A stretch of 64,000 nt of DNA, taken from positions 310,001 through 374,000 of the forward strand of contig CALSFV010000228.1 in assembly GCA_943737045.1 (NCBI GenBank). The letters run 5' to 3'. Positions 22,805-34,637 of this stretch are shown here, piece after piece. The DNA is from Parapristionchus giblindavisi (lineage: Eukaryota; Nematoda; Chromadorea; Rhabditida; Diplogasteridae). Made by a program: the position numbers and the translations under genes. Below the pieces are notes generated by a model. It was given only the letters and a program-made list of their open reading frames with translations, made no database searches and had not been told where the DNA came from. Each line of letters opens with the position of its first letter. Position 1 is the first letter of the stretch.

Positions 22805-24137
22805 CTGTTGTAAGATGCACTTTGGTTATGGACATATTTATCTTTGGGGCGACTCTTTTCCGGATTCTAAATCAAGAAAAAGTGCAAAATGGATTACAGG
22901 GTGTCGTGATGTATAATCAGAGGAGCCCTTTATGCAAAGAGAACAACGCGGAATTGTGAAATACCTAAGGAATGCAATTTTGGCGATCGATCATTGTCTG
23001 TACAGTCGCTAGATAAAGATAAGATAGTGAATTCTGACCTTTAATATAAATGAGGATAGGGGAAGATCATCATCAGAAGATGGCACGTATGTAGTCAACG
23101 TCATACTGAAACAAAGGATATTATTGACTATTTGAACATAACTTCAAGTAAATCGCGCTTTATTAAGGAGAAAAAGCAAGTCAACGACCCTATAAGAGAG
23201 AGAGACAAAGAGAGATGATGAAAGAGTTAGATACCTATTCCCATCTAAATCAATGACCCTCTTCCCTATGCACTATGCCAATTGCCAGTCTAAAGACTAC
23301 ACACTCTCTCTCATTTCTGTACTCTCTCATTGCACCATGCGCTTTCTCACCCGAACTGAATGCCACATTATGTGGCTGTCAACATATTAGACAGAATATA
23401 CTAGAGCATAGCCTATTCCTTATACCAATCAACTATCGATTTGCCAAAATCGATTGGATCGCTTCCTATCCAGTCTATCTTTTTTCACTATGTTTTTTGC
23501 ACTGCCCGGGCGCAGATATAATATACGGATCAAAAACGAGAAGATATATCATGGTATATGTACTGAATGAAAACAATAAAGAAGAGACAAACTGCAAATT
23601 ACTTAATCACAGTTTTAGAGTATTACAAAAGATCAAAGAATTGGCAACGGTCCATGACGAGTTTCAAAAACTACCGTATGATAGTTCGACAATTCGTGGT
23701 GGGACAAAATTTCCTGTTCAAACATTTTCGGAATTTCAATCAATATTTTATGGGAAACTCTCCCTTTAAGAAAAGACACATTAACATTGATCTGAGTTAC
23801 ACTTATAAAGATGCACACGGACTAGTTAGTATAGTCAATCCCTCCTTTCTTTAGTCATCATCCTTCAGAAATTCCCGTAGACACAATAGCATCCAAGTAA
23901 GTATCGTACATGTAAAAATAGTTGTATCATGAACGGTGTGAATGGATCTGAACGGATCAGGCCGATCAAACGGGATTGTGAGCGAGCCGGCCATTTTCGT
24001 AATTTTTAGAACAAATAATAACGAGAACGAAGTTGAATGAAGTCAAATATGGATGGAACATTCCTTGTCCGTTTGAACAACTGTGCTATGCGACAACGTT
24101 CTGTCTTATTTTCCATTTCATAAATATGAATACAGAC
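22805..24137. other. Upstream of cfp-1, no firm gene
   Basis: Missing 5' exons of cfp-1 may lie here on the minus strand. The open frame 23275-23769 (plus, 164 codons) has no recognisable domain, no splice logic and partly TC-rich sequence, so I do not call it. Confidence 0.4.
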
Positions 24138-24146
24138 TATAAAAGG
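24138..24146 (+). promoter_or_regulatory. TATA box of the astacin gene
   Basis: TATAAAAGG, 45 nt before the ATG at 24191. An earlier in-frame ATG at 24152 is only 6 nt downstream of the box and so probably precedes the transcription start. Confidence 0.6.
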
Positions 24147-24190
24147 GATGAATGAAGCAGAATCCTCACTTCAAATTCATTCGATTCATC

Positions 24191-26229
24191 ATGTTCCTTC
24201 TCTTCGTCCTCTTGTCGGTAACACTCATTCTGGCCGATGAACCAGCGAAACCTGTAAGTCATGTATATACATATTAAGATGGCATTTGAATCTACCTATC
24301 CAATTAAATACTGGAGTCTCAGATGATAAAAATACTAGCACCCTTTAGGTCATCGTTCGTTTCCGTCGTCAGGCAGTCATTGCTAACTCATCCAACGTAT
24401 GGTCTACCACTGAACCTATTCCCTACTTCTTTGAGACTGGAGGTTATGCAGTCAGTAAGTGACGTCTTTTTATCGCTATTCGCTCGGTCTTCGTCCTAAT
24501 TCCATTTAACATTATGTTTAATATTTGAGATGCTGAAGTTCGTCAGCAAATTTTGGATGCAATGAAGTTCTGGTCTGAGACCACTTGCCTTAATTTTAAG
24601 GAGGATACAACGAGAACAAAGGGAATTAGGTTCATCTCAGGTATGAGAAAAATAGAAATGCAACAATTAAACTTTAACTTGCAGGAGGTGGTTGCTTTTC
24701 AAATCTTGGAAGATGGCCATATGGTACTCAGTCCCTCTCCCTATGGAATTATGGGTGTAACAACGTTAGTTAACTGGTTTCTCTGAGAGATAATTCTTAA
24801 TTTATCCCCATGTAACAAAATGATAATGAAAAATAAGTGAGATTAATTGTGCCAATTAATGAAAGGTACTCTGACACACTATTCACTTTGAACGTTTGAC
24901 ACAAATGGAGCATAACCTCTGTTATGCTAGTATGAAAAATATAAAGAGTATGAAGATAGTATAAAGTGTAAAGATAAAGTATCAAAGAGAAAGAATCAGT
25001 GTTTACGATTTAATTTTTAATTCAGATGAACACTGCTCTGCACGAGATCGAACATGCTCTGGGAGTAAATCATCAAATGACAAGAACTGATAGAGACTCA
25101 TATCTAACTGTATACGAGGATAGAATCGTGGTAATTATTTATTAGTACTGCTCACTGAAGCATATTGGCATCCATTCAGAGTGGAATCGTTTCTCAATAT
25201 CAGAAGAAACCTGACACACAGACATTCGGTCTTCCTTATGAATACGGATCGGTCATGCACTACACCGAGAACAGGTGCATACATTTTCATATTTTGTAAA
25301 ATACATTCTGAAATACTAGTGCTGCCAAGAACCCCGGACAGGCTACAATGGAGGCACGCGATAAGGACTACGTCGGATCTCTTGGTATCATATCAATTTC
25401 ATCATTATTATTGTAATACTATCTGTTTATAGGTGGACATGAACCCTCATTCCTCGATGTTCAAATCGTTAATCTACTCTACAAATGCACAAGTAACAGA
25501 CTCTCTACATGATTAAAAGCCATTACTTTCTCCTCATCAGTACGTTTTCAGGCAAATGTTCTACACAACTTGCTTGCAAGAACTTTGGATATACTCATCC
25601 GAAGAAGTGCAATGTCTGTATCTGCCCTGAAGGATGGGGAGGACAACTCTGCACTGAAAACGTCATATTTTCCATCCTTTAAGTTTTCGACTGTATAATA
25701 TTAGATAGATTTTAGCCATCTGGAACGGTCGCTCTTACTGCCTCTACATCTCAGCAGAAGGCATCCATTTCACTGACTGGATCTGCATCAAATAGAGCCA
25801 AATCACGCGCTTACGTCATCACGGTATGTACTATATAATATTTCAATTTCCTTCACTTCTCCGACTGCTCTTGAATATATTTCTTGATAGGCTCCAACAG
25901 GAAAGCGTATTGAACTCAAATTCGACACATTGAACACCTCTTCTCTAGACAGTTCATGCATTTACAATGGTATTGAAATCAAGGGAAAGAAAGACTTGAG
26001 AACCAGAGGAATCAGGTAGGAAAAGTTATTTGATTCATCTGATTTTCGTACCCTTTGAGACTGTGTGGATCTTATACACCAACTCGTAGTTATTGGTCAG
26101 AGGGAAATAGAATGGTCATCATGGCCTTTTATTATAATGGAACTGCTTCAGCTAACATTCAGTACAGATATGGTGAGAATTGTCAGCGGCGATATCCATT
26201 TATCTATTATTATTATTATTTCAGCATAA
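24191..26229 (+). CDS. Astacin-family zinc metalloprotease with EGF-like and CUB-like C-terminus
   Basis: Thirteen exons: 24191-24253, 24349-24454, 24530-24640, 24685-24764, 25026-25130, 25180-25274, 25320-25384, 25433-25492, 25552-25661, 25716-25823, 25891-26014, 26060-26172, 26225-26229. All phases fit. Signal peptide (MFLLFVLLSVTLILA), short pro-segment ending FRRQA, catalytic domain with zinc site HEIEHALGVNH (consensus HExxHxxGxxH; a Glu replaces the usual Gly at position 4), Met-turn SVMHY, EGF-like domain (..CNVCICPEGWGGQLC), then a short CUB-like region with CIYNGIEI. Secreted endopeptidase; nematode NAS proteins act in hatching, cuticle remodelling and digestion. The pro-segment lacks the aspartate-switch motif (FxGD) typical of astacins. 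Which nas orthologue cannot be said. Confidence 0.93.
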
Positions 26230-26830
26230 GTCTTGTACGCCAATCGATAAACATTAATTAAATGCAAAATTTGTGTATATTTTATCCGAAACACTAAAAC
26301 ATCTATAATTGAATCACAATACATTGAAGGTAGAACAAAAATACTGCTCAATTGGGAAAACCATTGAAATAAAACACGTTCATACAGTTTCAGTAACATT
26401 TTATAGTATCAAAAAATTTATTTAAGCCGTACTCCAAACAACACTATAAAGCATCGAAACTGAATAATACAGGCATGATAAGGATCGAAATCACATAAGA
26501 TCTAGTGGGAATTGTAAAGACAACAGTGTCACAGTGGAAAAAATCGAGCTATTGTCACTTTGATCTATCATCTTTCATGGTTCATTGAAGCGTCTGTTTT
26601 AGTTTTACACGTGCAATATCCGACATAATTCCCGATTAATATTCAAAATCAGCATTATCGATAGATAAGAGACACAAAGTGTGACACTCTCTTTCGTTGA
26701 TATGGACAGGTATTGACTGTGTAGTGCACGCATTGAACTATCGATCTCTCTCTCCCCTCATTCTTTCTTCAATTGCGTTGCATTTATGTTTGTTCTGTTT
26801 ACTTACTTTGTCTTTCAAGGTAAGCCTGCA
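26230..26830. other. Intergenic, no gene seen
   Basis: Separates the astacin from the MFS gene; no further exon is supported. A CAAG just before 26821 may be the 5'UTR splice acceptor of the next gene. Confidence 0.5.
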
Positions 26831-29058
26831 ATGTCGTGGATTTCCACAGCTTGGTACTTCATCGTCTCCTTACAAATCCATGCAGAACCAATCATTCTTG
26901 TCATGTCCGCCAGTAATTCGGCAGTGTAAGTACCCGAAACCGATGGAGGATTGCTGATTGGGTCATTTCAGGGGCACCGTAAACCCGCAGCTGACAAAGG
27001 ACAAGATGAATCGCACTTACACACCGCCACCTGATGCTGATCCTGCTACGTTCATAAATAAGAAACAAGTTCACTCTGAGTAATTCAATAATCATGTATA
27101 ATACATTAATTCAGGTGTATTGGGATCAACAGTACCACTACATCAATATTCCAGTATCATGTTTGATGGGAATAGTTTACGGTTTGTTCCATAGCTTTTC
27201 GTGCCCTTTTAATGTATAACATATTAAGGTTCATACAGTGACCGTTTCGGTCGTAAACTACCAATGTTGGTTGGACTCGTATCAGTCATGATATCAACTT
27301 CGCTCAAGATGTTAATGTATTCTGAAGTAACCGATTGGCCTCTTGAGGTTATGCATCGTGACCTTGCGCAATGAATCTTTCCTCACACTTTCTCTTATAC
27401 CTTGATTAGTCCTTTAGTGGAACTATGTCCTCGCATCGGTCTGTGGATTCTTCGGAGATTGGTCATTGACTATGACTTGTGTCAATTCCTATCTCACTGA
27501 TATCTTCCCGGACAAGAAAACGGTATGGTCTCATAATATTGCATTGTATTGTGTGTCTTGTGTGTGATTACATATGTAATAGTGGCAACAGTGTGCAAAA
27601 GTGTGACGAGATCTTTGAGATAGATTTTTTTCGTTTTATTAATTCATGAATGAACAATTCAGTTATCATTTCGTATGGTGATTGTTTCAATCATATTCTC
27701 GATTGGAAACCTTGGCGGAGCACAAATTGCTGATCTGTTACTCAATGTAGTTGATATGATAGCAGTGATGGGAATCAGTTTAGGTACGTAGAGCAAATAA
27801 ATGAACTCTCAAGATTTGACAACTTCCAGCATTCACAGTATTATCGTTTATATATGGTATGATCGTGCTCAGACCAACCAAACCGAAGCATGTTCCACTG
27901 AAAGAAAATGATGACTTAGAAAGTGTTGCCGACGAAGAAGTACCACAGCCCACAAAGTGGGATCATACAATTATAAAACAGATACACAATAATCAGGAGA
28001 TTATTTGTAGGGAGACGATATTGTCAGCAATAAAGGATGCCTTCCTTTCAATCTATCATTCACTAAAGATCTTCGTTATTCCTCGATCTGGACATCGTAG
28101 ACTCTTCCTCTATGTATGCTTCCTTGCCAACTTCTTGGATCAATTTGTTTTCGGAGAAGAGAAAGGTACACCAAATCATCCTTTGCGTTATACATGATGG
28201 CTTTTTTATCTTAAAAGTTTCAATTTTAATTTAGATTTTCAATTTTATTTAAGGTTTAATTGGAACTTATACTCAACTGCCACCATTCAATTGGACTACA
28301 CATGATTATGCTACCTACAAGTCATGGAGACCCATTGCTCGTTTGTAAATCAATCCTTGATCATTTTCTAATAATAATGTACTGCAGAGATAATCGGTAT
28401 GACAGTTGGACTTGCTCTATTCAAGAAAGTTCTCAAGATGAGAGATACATTTTGTATTTGCATTGCAATTGGTACGAATCTGAGAACCATTAGGAGAACT
28501 ATTAATTATTTTAGCATCAATGGGCATTTGTGTGTTGATAATTGGTTTGGCTCAATCATCATGGATGATTTACGTTTCACTTATACCCGAAGCCTTCCAT
28601 GGGCTTCTCAATCCACTCACATACACGTTTATGTCGTGTATTGTTGGTCCTGATGAGGTATTATCTCTAAATAATGTATATTTGATGAGCTATTTGTCTA
28701 GATTGGTAAAGCTTACGCAATATCGTCGATAGCTCAACAAATCGCTGGCTTTGCTCAGACCGCCATTCTCCAGAACATATACACGGCGACCGTTGATTGG
28801 TACATGGTTAGTGTACATTTTATTATTATATTTATATTTATTTTATATTTGTTTTCATTTATTTCTTGAGATAAATCAATTTTCTCGTGATTCGGGTAAA
28901 AGACGTTTCAACATCAGTCTCTTAAATTAAATTATTATTATGAAATTATTTATTGTTAGGGTTTCGTATGGCTATTGATGGCTGCAGTGAGTGGATGTGC
29001 TGTCGTCCTCTATGGATTCGTCCACGTCGTAGCGAAAAAGGAAGGATGTGGATCTTAA
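26831..29058 (+). CDS. Major facilitator superfamily transporter, SLC46-like (tentative subfamily)
   Basis: Twelve exons: 26831-26925, 26972-27068, 27115-27181, 27229-27347, 27418-27522, 27663-27783, 27830-28165, 28254-28340, 28388-28471, 28515-28657, 28702-28806, 28960-29058. The phases close throughout. TM1 is MSWISTAWYFIVSLQI; after TM2 comes the MFS motif A, GSYSDRFGRKLP. A large charged central loop (VPLKENDDLESVADEE..) separates two six-helix halves, and the protein ends ..VAKKEGCGS. About 12 hydrophobic segments are visible. The early polar loop between TM1 and TM2 and the overall layout resemble SLC46 / proton-coupled folate transporter relatives, but I cannot prove substrate. A plasma-membrane or lysosomal solute carrier is inferred. 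Confidence 0.82.
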
Positions 29059-29159
29059 TTTATGATTGTATTGAATTCAGATAAATCGTTGATACGCAAA
29101 CAGCTAACGATAAACCCCTTTAGAAAACAAGACTAAAATGTGATTTTTTTTGATTCGTC

Positions 29160-29275
29160 AAATGTTCTTTCGCTTGATGTAGACTTAAAGTCTACTTTAA
29201 ACTACGTCACGGACTTGACTTAAAGTCTACTTCAAGTCCGTGACGTAGTTTAAGTAGATTTTAAGTTTCAAAATA
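29160..29275. repeat. Perfect hairpin, about 30-bp stem
   Basis: AAACTACGTCACGGACTTGA and TCAAGTCCGTGACGTAGTTT face each other with 14 nt between, and the flanks (AGTCTACTTT / AAGTAGATTTT) extend the stem imperfectly. It lies about 120 bp past the MFS stop codon. Confidence 0.9.
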
Positions 29276-30225
29276 CCAGAGGATAATCAAGACGATTATA
29301 TCATCATAACTGATCTCACTATCTTTGCAGCCTACTCGCATTTCACAGCAATAATACATGCAATCAAAGTAATTAAACTAAAAAATACAAGGGAGTGGGA
29401 AAAGGGCTGATATGGATCGCGTAATATTTTTTTCTATTTTGACGTGAGGCTAGCCCCTCAAAAGCCTAAAAAAGCCTCCGGAGGCCTCAAAATGCTCCAT
29501 CCATGTTTTCGCCTATCTCAAGAAAAGATGGAAATATAAAATTAGCAAGGCGAAGGCGGGGACGGGTCAGGAAGACAATCGAATGGGAGTCGATAGGGTC
29601 AGGCAAAGTACATGCGTAGATCAGAATAAGCGACTAGAAGGAAATTGAAAATGGGAACATCGCTAGATCATTTGTTTTTTTTTCGATTTCGCCTTTGTGT
29701 TTAGCTGAGCGCCGCAAGTATTTTACATAAGTACATTTTATAAGGGCAATATTCGAGATACTCCAAAGTGGTAATTATTGATTATTGACCCTTAACTGTG
29801 ATTAATCATGGTTGTGAAAATATGGATAATACGATAATATGTTTTCCGTTTGGAATTTAAGTGATAAGTGAGTTTTAATGTAAAACAACAAATTAAATAA
29901 ATTTAACGTTTATGAAATTCCTATTCACCTGAGTATCTTGATTAATGTAGTGTGCAAACATCCAAGTAGTAAGATTGTTTTCGTGATAGCAAATTATCCA
30001 TCTTATTTCGAGCTTTATATCTCGACACAGTTACATTTGGTGCGTAATTTCACATATTTCATAACTCTTTGCAGTAAATAGATTTGAAATTAACGGTTTT
30101 CTTAGTAATACTAGCATTTTATGAATTGAAGGATGGAAGTAACTCTAATCACTTAAATTTTTCCGCTGATCGTTTGAACGCTTTCTTATTAGCTTTATTA
30201 ATCGTTATTTCTTCGTTATTCTTCC
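29276..30225. other. Intergenic AT-rich sequence, no gene seen
   Basis: No splice-supported frame on either strand. Confidence 0.5.
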
Positions 30226-30711
30226 TTTTTTTCTCTATCTGACAAAGAGAAAAAAACATAACGAAAAAAGGGAATCAGAAATTGTTGTGTTCTTGTTGAT
30301 AGCTATCTCTTATCATCTAGACTCAACGGTTCTCGCAGAAAAACGATGTCCATGAATTCTTCGGCATTGTTACAATTTAATGTTTTTTTAAAATGTAAAT
30401 TCATCTATGTGATACTGTGATATATAGTTTGTCACATTGTGGATAATCCAAGTGTATTTGTGAATTTGAAATTTGCAAATCTATTTATTTGGTGATATTG
30501 TTTCTTTCTTTAATGTGTACTAGTACTACATAGTTCAATTTACATTTAAAAACATTAAATTGTAACAATGCTGAAGAATTTATGGGCATCGTTTTTTTTT
30601 CTGCGAGAACCGTTGAGTCTAGATGATAAGAGATAGCAATCAACAAGAACACAACAATTTTCTGATTCCCTTTAATCGTTATTTTTTTTCTCTGTTAGAG
30701 AGAAACTAAGT
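30226..30711. mobile_element. Foldback element H (about 486 bp)
   Basis: Arms of about 220 bp mirror around 30470: CAACAAGAACACAACAA, CTGCGAGAACCGTTGAGTCT, TTAAATTGTAACAATGC and GGGAATCAGAAA all have inverse partners at mirrored positions. The centre is unpaired and AT-rich. Non-autonomous element by structure; family unknown. Confidence 0.8.
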
Positions 30712-31073
30712 GGAAAAACGTGTGATGCGAGTATGGAACAAGAAAAGTTTGTTCGAATATTAACACAGGAGAATCAGCTATACTTCTTACTCCTAAGATA
30801 TTAAAAGAAGAGTGGAAAAGTGATAACAGTGATGAAAAGGGAGAGGAGAGTGAGAGAGAATGAGACGAATGGAGAGTGATAAGAGACATTCATCTTTCCA
30901 TCTTTCTTCTATCACAGTGCCTTCCTCATTGTATTGGTGGGTCATCGCAATTATCTTTGCTTAACTCGAACGATCTGACCATTCCTTGAATCTTTTCCTT
31001 GATTCTTATTGGGCCAGACTGTCTGCTTCGACAGTCATGTCATTTTATTAGTATGGTTTATTTCAGGTCGGAT
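30712..31073. other. Upstream region of the sugar-transporter gene
   Basis: No coding sequence. TTTCAG at 31062-31067 directly before the ATG could be a trans-splice or 5'UTR acceptor. Confidence 0.4.
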
Positions 31074-34000
31074 ATGACTAGAAAATTATCCGTCTCTTCA
31101 CGGGAGATTGAGGATCCAGATCGAACAAGTCATCTCATGAATGCTATCGTCGGTTACTGTACCTCAATCATATGAATGACAGTGGTCTTCCAGGTTCCCA
31201 ATTATGATGCGACCACAGATGCTATATCATTCACGTGCTCATCGGATATAAATCGTCCTATCTACAGTACAGTGAGCATTTCTTCCTTATCACTATGAAT
31301 AATCAGTTATTACTTACCAATACTCTATTTTGTGTGAAAATATTCTCCCGTGCAATGCTACACTCTCTTCAAGTCATCAAACAGTCATACTTAACCTGTG
31401 TGCTTTAAAATACATTTATCATGTAAGCATTCCATAAATTGATTTTTCAATTATTACAGAGAACACCACGATGTCTCGATAAAGTCGTGGCTCCAGCCGG
31501 CAATCAGATCAAACTTCTTCTTCTCTGTGCAGTTTTATCAGCCGCGACTAATTTTCCAGTGAGACAGATAAGAGGGCAGACATGATTGTCCTTTGACAGG
31601 TCAAATGCAAAAAAAAGAAATATTCTTTTGAACTTTAAAGAGAATAGGGAATATTTTTGGAGAGATATGATATATTCTGTTTGTGGAAACAAGAAAATAT
31701 AACCATTTTCCAGGAAGGATATTGCAATTCGTATCCGAACACGTCGTATAAAACATTTCAACAAATGATCAATGGAACATACGTTGATAGAGGAATGGTG
31801 GTAAGTTGAAGTAATTCAAGTCCATGGATTCATGACACGTTTAGGGTGGTCTTTCTGATGATGCATACACATGGTACTGGTCATTTGTATTGAATATTTG
31901 GTTCGTTGGAGACTTACTTGGAACATTTGTAACACCATATTTCACTGATAATTTGGGAAGGAAAAGTTCGATATATTATGTGTCGTTCAATAATAACCGT
32001 TCATTTCAGATTCTCTATTGATTGCTAATAGTTGCGCGTTGTGTGGAGGAATAATCGCTTTCATTTCAACAGCATACTCTATTCCTGAACTGTATCTTAT
32101 CAGCCGATTCTCTACTTCAATCAGCTCTGGAATGAGCTTCGGCGGTCTTATTTTGTTCTTGCAAGTAAGTTTCATCAGATGCATTTTATTATGTTGAAGT
32201 TGTACTCGGCGTTAGATTACAGTAGTGATATGAAAATGAACACCATTTAATCTAGGAAGCAACGCCAACTGCCGAGAGAGGAATTACTTCATTTATTTGT
32301 GAGTCTACCTTCATTATGACTACCGCACTTGGTATCGGATGCGGAATGGATTATATCTTCGGAACGAATCTTCCCCTTTTAACAGGTAACCAATCAATGA
32401 ATTCTCTTCTTGGATAGTGCAATACTATAGGAATAGCCATTGTTCCTGCTCTCATGGCTATAATCATTACTATACCACTTCACGAAACACCAAAGTTTCT
32501 TCTCATCAACAGGAATGATAGAGAAGGTGCACTGGCATCTCTTGAGTTCTACCGAGGTATGATACGACTTAGATTCGATGACTGAATATGATTGCTGTAG
32601 GAAAGTCGATAGAAAACGAACGCACTCTTGATGATATTATGATAGAGAAAGAAATGGGTAGTTGCGAAGAGAAAGTAGCATTGATCAGTGGAGTCAAAGA
32701 AGTTATCACTTCAAATCATCTCAGAATCGCCTTTTTCCTTGGAGCAGCATCATTACAAGTAACATAGCTACGAATTATAAAATGGTTCATACTGTTCCGA
32801 ACAGTTATTGACTCCGCATATATACATATATGTTATCAACTGATATTAGTGTGTAAACAATTCTTTCAAACCTATGGGTTCATCCAATCGAATGTAGAAA
32901 TTTACGATATTATGAATTGGAATACGATTACGGAACTACTAAGGACTCATATTTTCTATGAAACAATACAAGAAATATAAAAATGGAGCTCAAAATAGAT
33001 ACAAAACAAATTGATATAGCTTTGATTTCTAGATTACTGTAGGGATCTGGCCAATCGTCTATCTGTCAACAGATCTTCTGTCTGCAAACTTCTCACCTGA
33101 GATCTCACAGGTTCCATATCCTCAATACGTCTCACCTATGCAAATATGAGCACTCTCAGCTTTCCTCGTTTGGTTTCATTATGGCAGACTTTGCCGCGTC
33201 TCTATTAGGCATTCTATTCATTGAGAGGTATCGTGATATTTGACTTGTATTTGCTCAAGCTTCACCACATAATGTATTGTTGACCACAAGAGTACAAGAG
33301 GATATTTGGTCTACGATATTTTCTTGGTTAAGACAATCGTTATTGCCAGATACAATCGTCGAAGTCTTCTCATAGGCTTCGGCATTGCCAACACCGCTTC
33401 ATTGTGTTTGTACATAATTGCTGATCTTCTAATCCCATTATGGGACCCGATTAAATGGGGACAAATCGCAGCTCTTGTTCTATTTGGAATCACATATGGG
33501 TTAGTTTCACTCATATTGTTCATAAGTTCATAACTCAAAAGTATACTAATCATCATAATCATAATATAAGTAGTCATAAGTATAAGTGTTCATACTGTTC
33601 ATATGTATATATACGTAGTTGCGCTATGTCAATTTTGTATATGTATATATCAAAAATATGGTCTGTTGCAGATTCGCAGTTGGTCCCATTGCATTCTTTA
33701 TAACTTCTGAATTAGTTCCACAACGAAATCGATCAATAGTTCAATCAATGGTGCGATCCTCTCATCCTTCACAACTAATGATCTATTTTAAGGTTTTCTG
33801 TTTCAGTACGATAATGAATTTTCTGCTGTCATTTATCACTCTTCCGTGCTATAATTATTTTGGAGTATTGTCATTCCTTCCTCTCCTTGTTATTCCGGCT
33901 CTGCTATGCGAGATTTTTCTCTTCATTTATCTGCCTGAGACCAGGGGAAGAGAGGTATTTCGAATTATTTTTTGGAGTTCTTATCTATTTTAAGACAAAA

Positions 34001-34111
34001 AATATACAAAAATAAATTTAAAAAAAAAAACAATATCAGATCCACGATATCGTAGCTGAATTAATAGATCGTCAGAGAAGACAGAGTATGACAGGAGAGA
34101 CTCATATCTAA
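31074..34111 (+). CDS. SLC2-type facilitative sugar transporter (MFS)
   Basis: Fifteen exons: 31074-31148, 31194-31271, 31460-31558, 31714-31800, 31845-31965, 32010-32164, 32256-32385, 32431-32556, 32601-32758, 33033-33110, 33160-33227, 33350-33499, 33672-33750, 33793-33954, 34040-34111; the phases agree, with the first intron (45 nt) least certain. Signatures of the GLUT family: TDNLGRK after TM2, EATPTAERG near the PET/ER position between TM4 and TM5, PLHETPKFLL after TM6, an intracellular loop, IERYNRRSLL (the second GRR/K motif) after TM8, FAVGPIAFFITSELVPQRNRS in TM10, and PETRGRE at the end of TM12. It transports hexose or a related polyol across the plasma membrane; the exact substrate is unknown. 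N- and C-tails are short. Confidence 0.88.
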
Positions 34112-34637
34112 TATGCAATATTTGGTCACTAAAGCCGTGTCACACTTTCTTCTGTTGTTTAATAATGTATGAACCGATAAAGTTTGAAGAGAGGGCTCCA
34201 TTAACTCTCTGATTTCATTCTTCTCGTGTATCTTCATTCTCTAATTGATTCATGTAATGGGAGCAATGCAAATACTGGGCAGAGAAGTGGTGATAGACTA
34301 TGGGAAATGAAGAGAATCAGAGAATAAGAAGACGCTTCGACCTGATGGTAATCGCTCCTCTTCTCAATGTAAAGGATCCCTCCATTGCTCTCTCTCTCGA
34401 CTCCTTCCGTTTGCCTCTATCATCTCTAACCCCCGCTCATTCTCTCTCATTCACTCTCAACACAGACTTACCGTAAGCCTATCGGTGATTGACTCCGCCC
34501 ACATATCACGATATCCCCTACTTCATTCGCACTGAATTGATTAGACAGACGAACTGATCGTCTTCGTATTATTATCATTATATCGCTCATTGTATTGATC
34601 TTTTTTTCGTTCAGTGCAATTAAGGTTTTTTCTAGGT
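34112..34637. other. Intergenic, upstream of pha-2
   Basis: Contains a TC-rich patch (34370-34460). No gene seen. TTTTTTCTAG just before the ATG at 34638 is a probable splice acceptor. Confidence 0.4.

Noticed and set aside
23275..23769. 164-codon plus-strand frame upstream of the astacin
   Set aside because: No signal peptide, domain or conserved pattern; lies where cfp-1 5' sequence is expected on the other strand.
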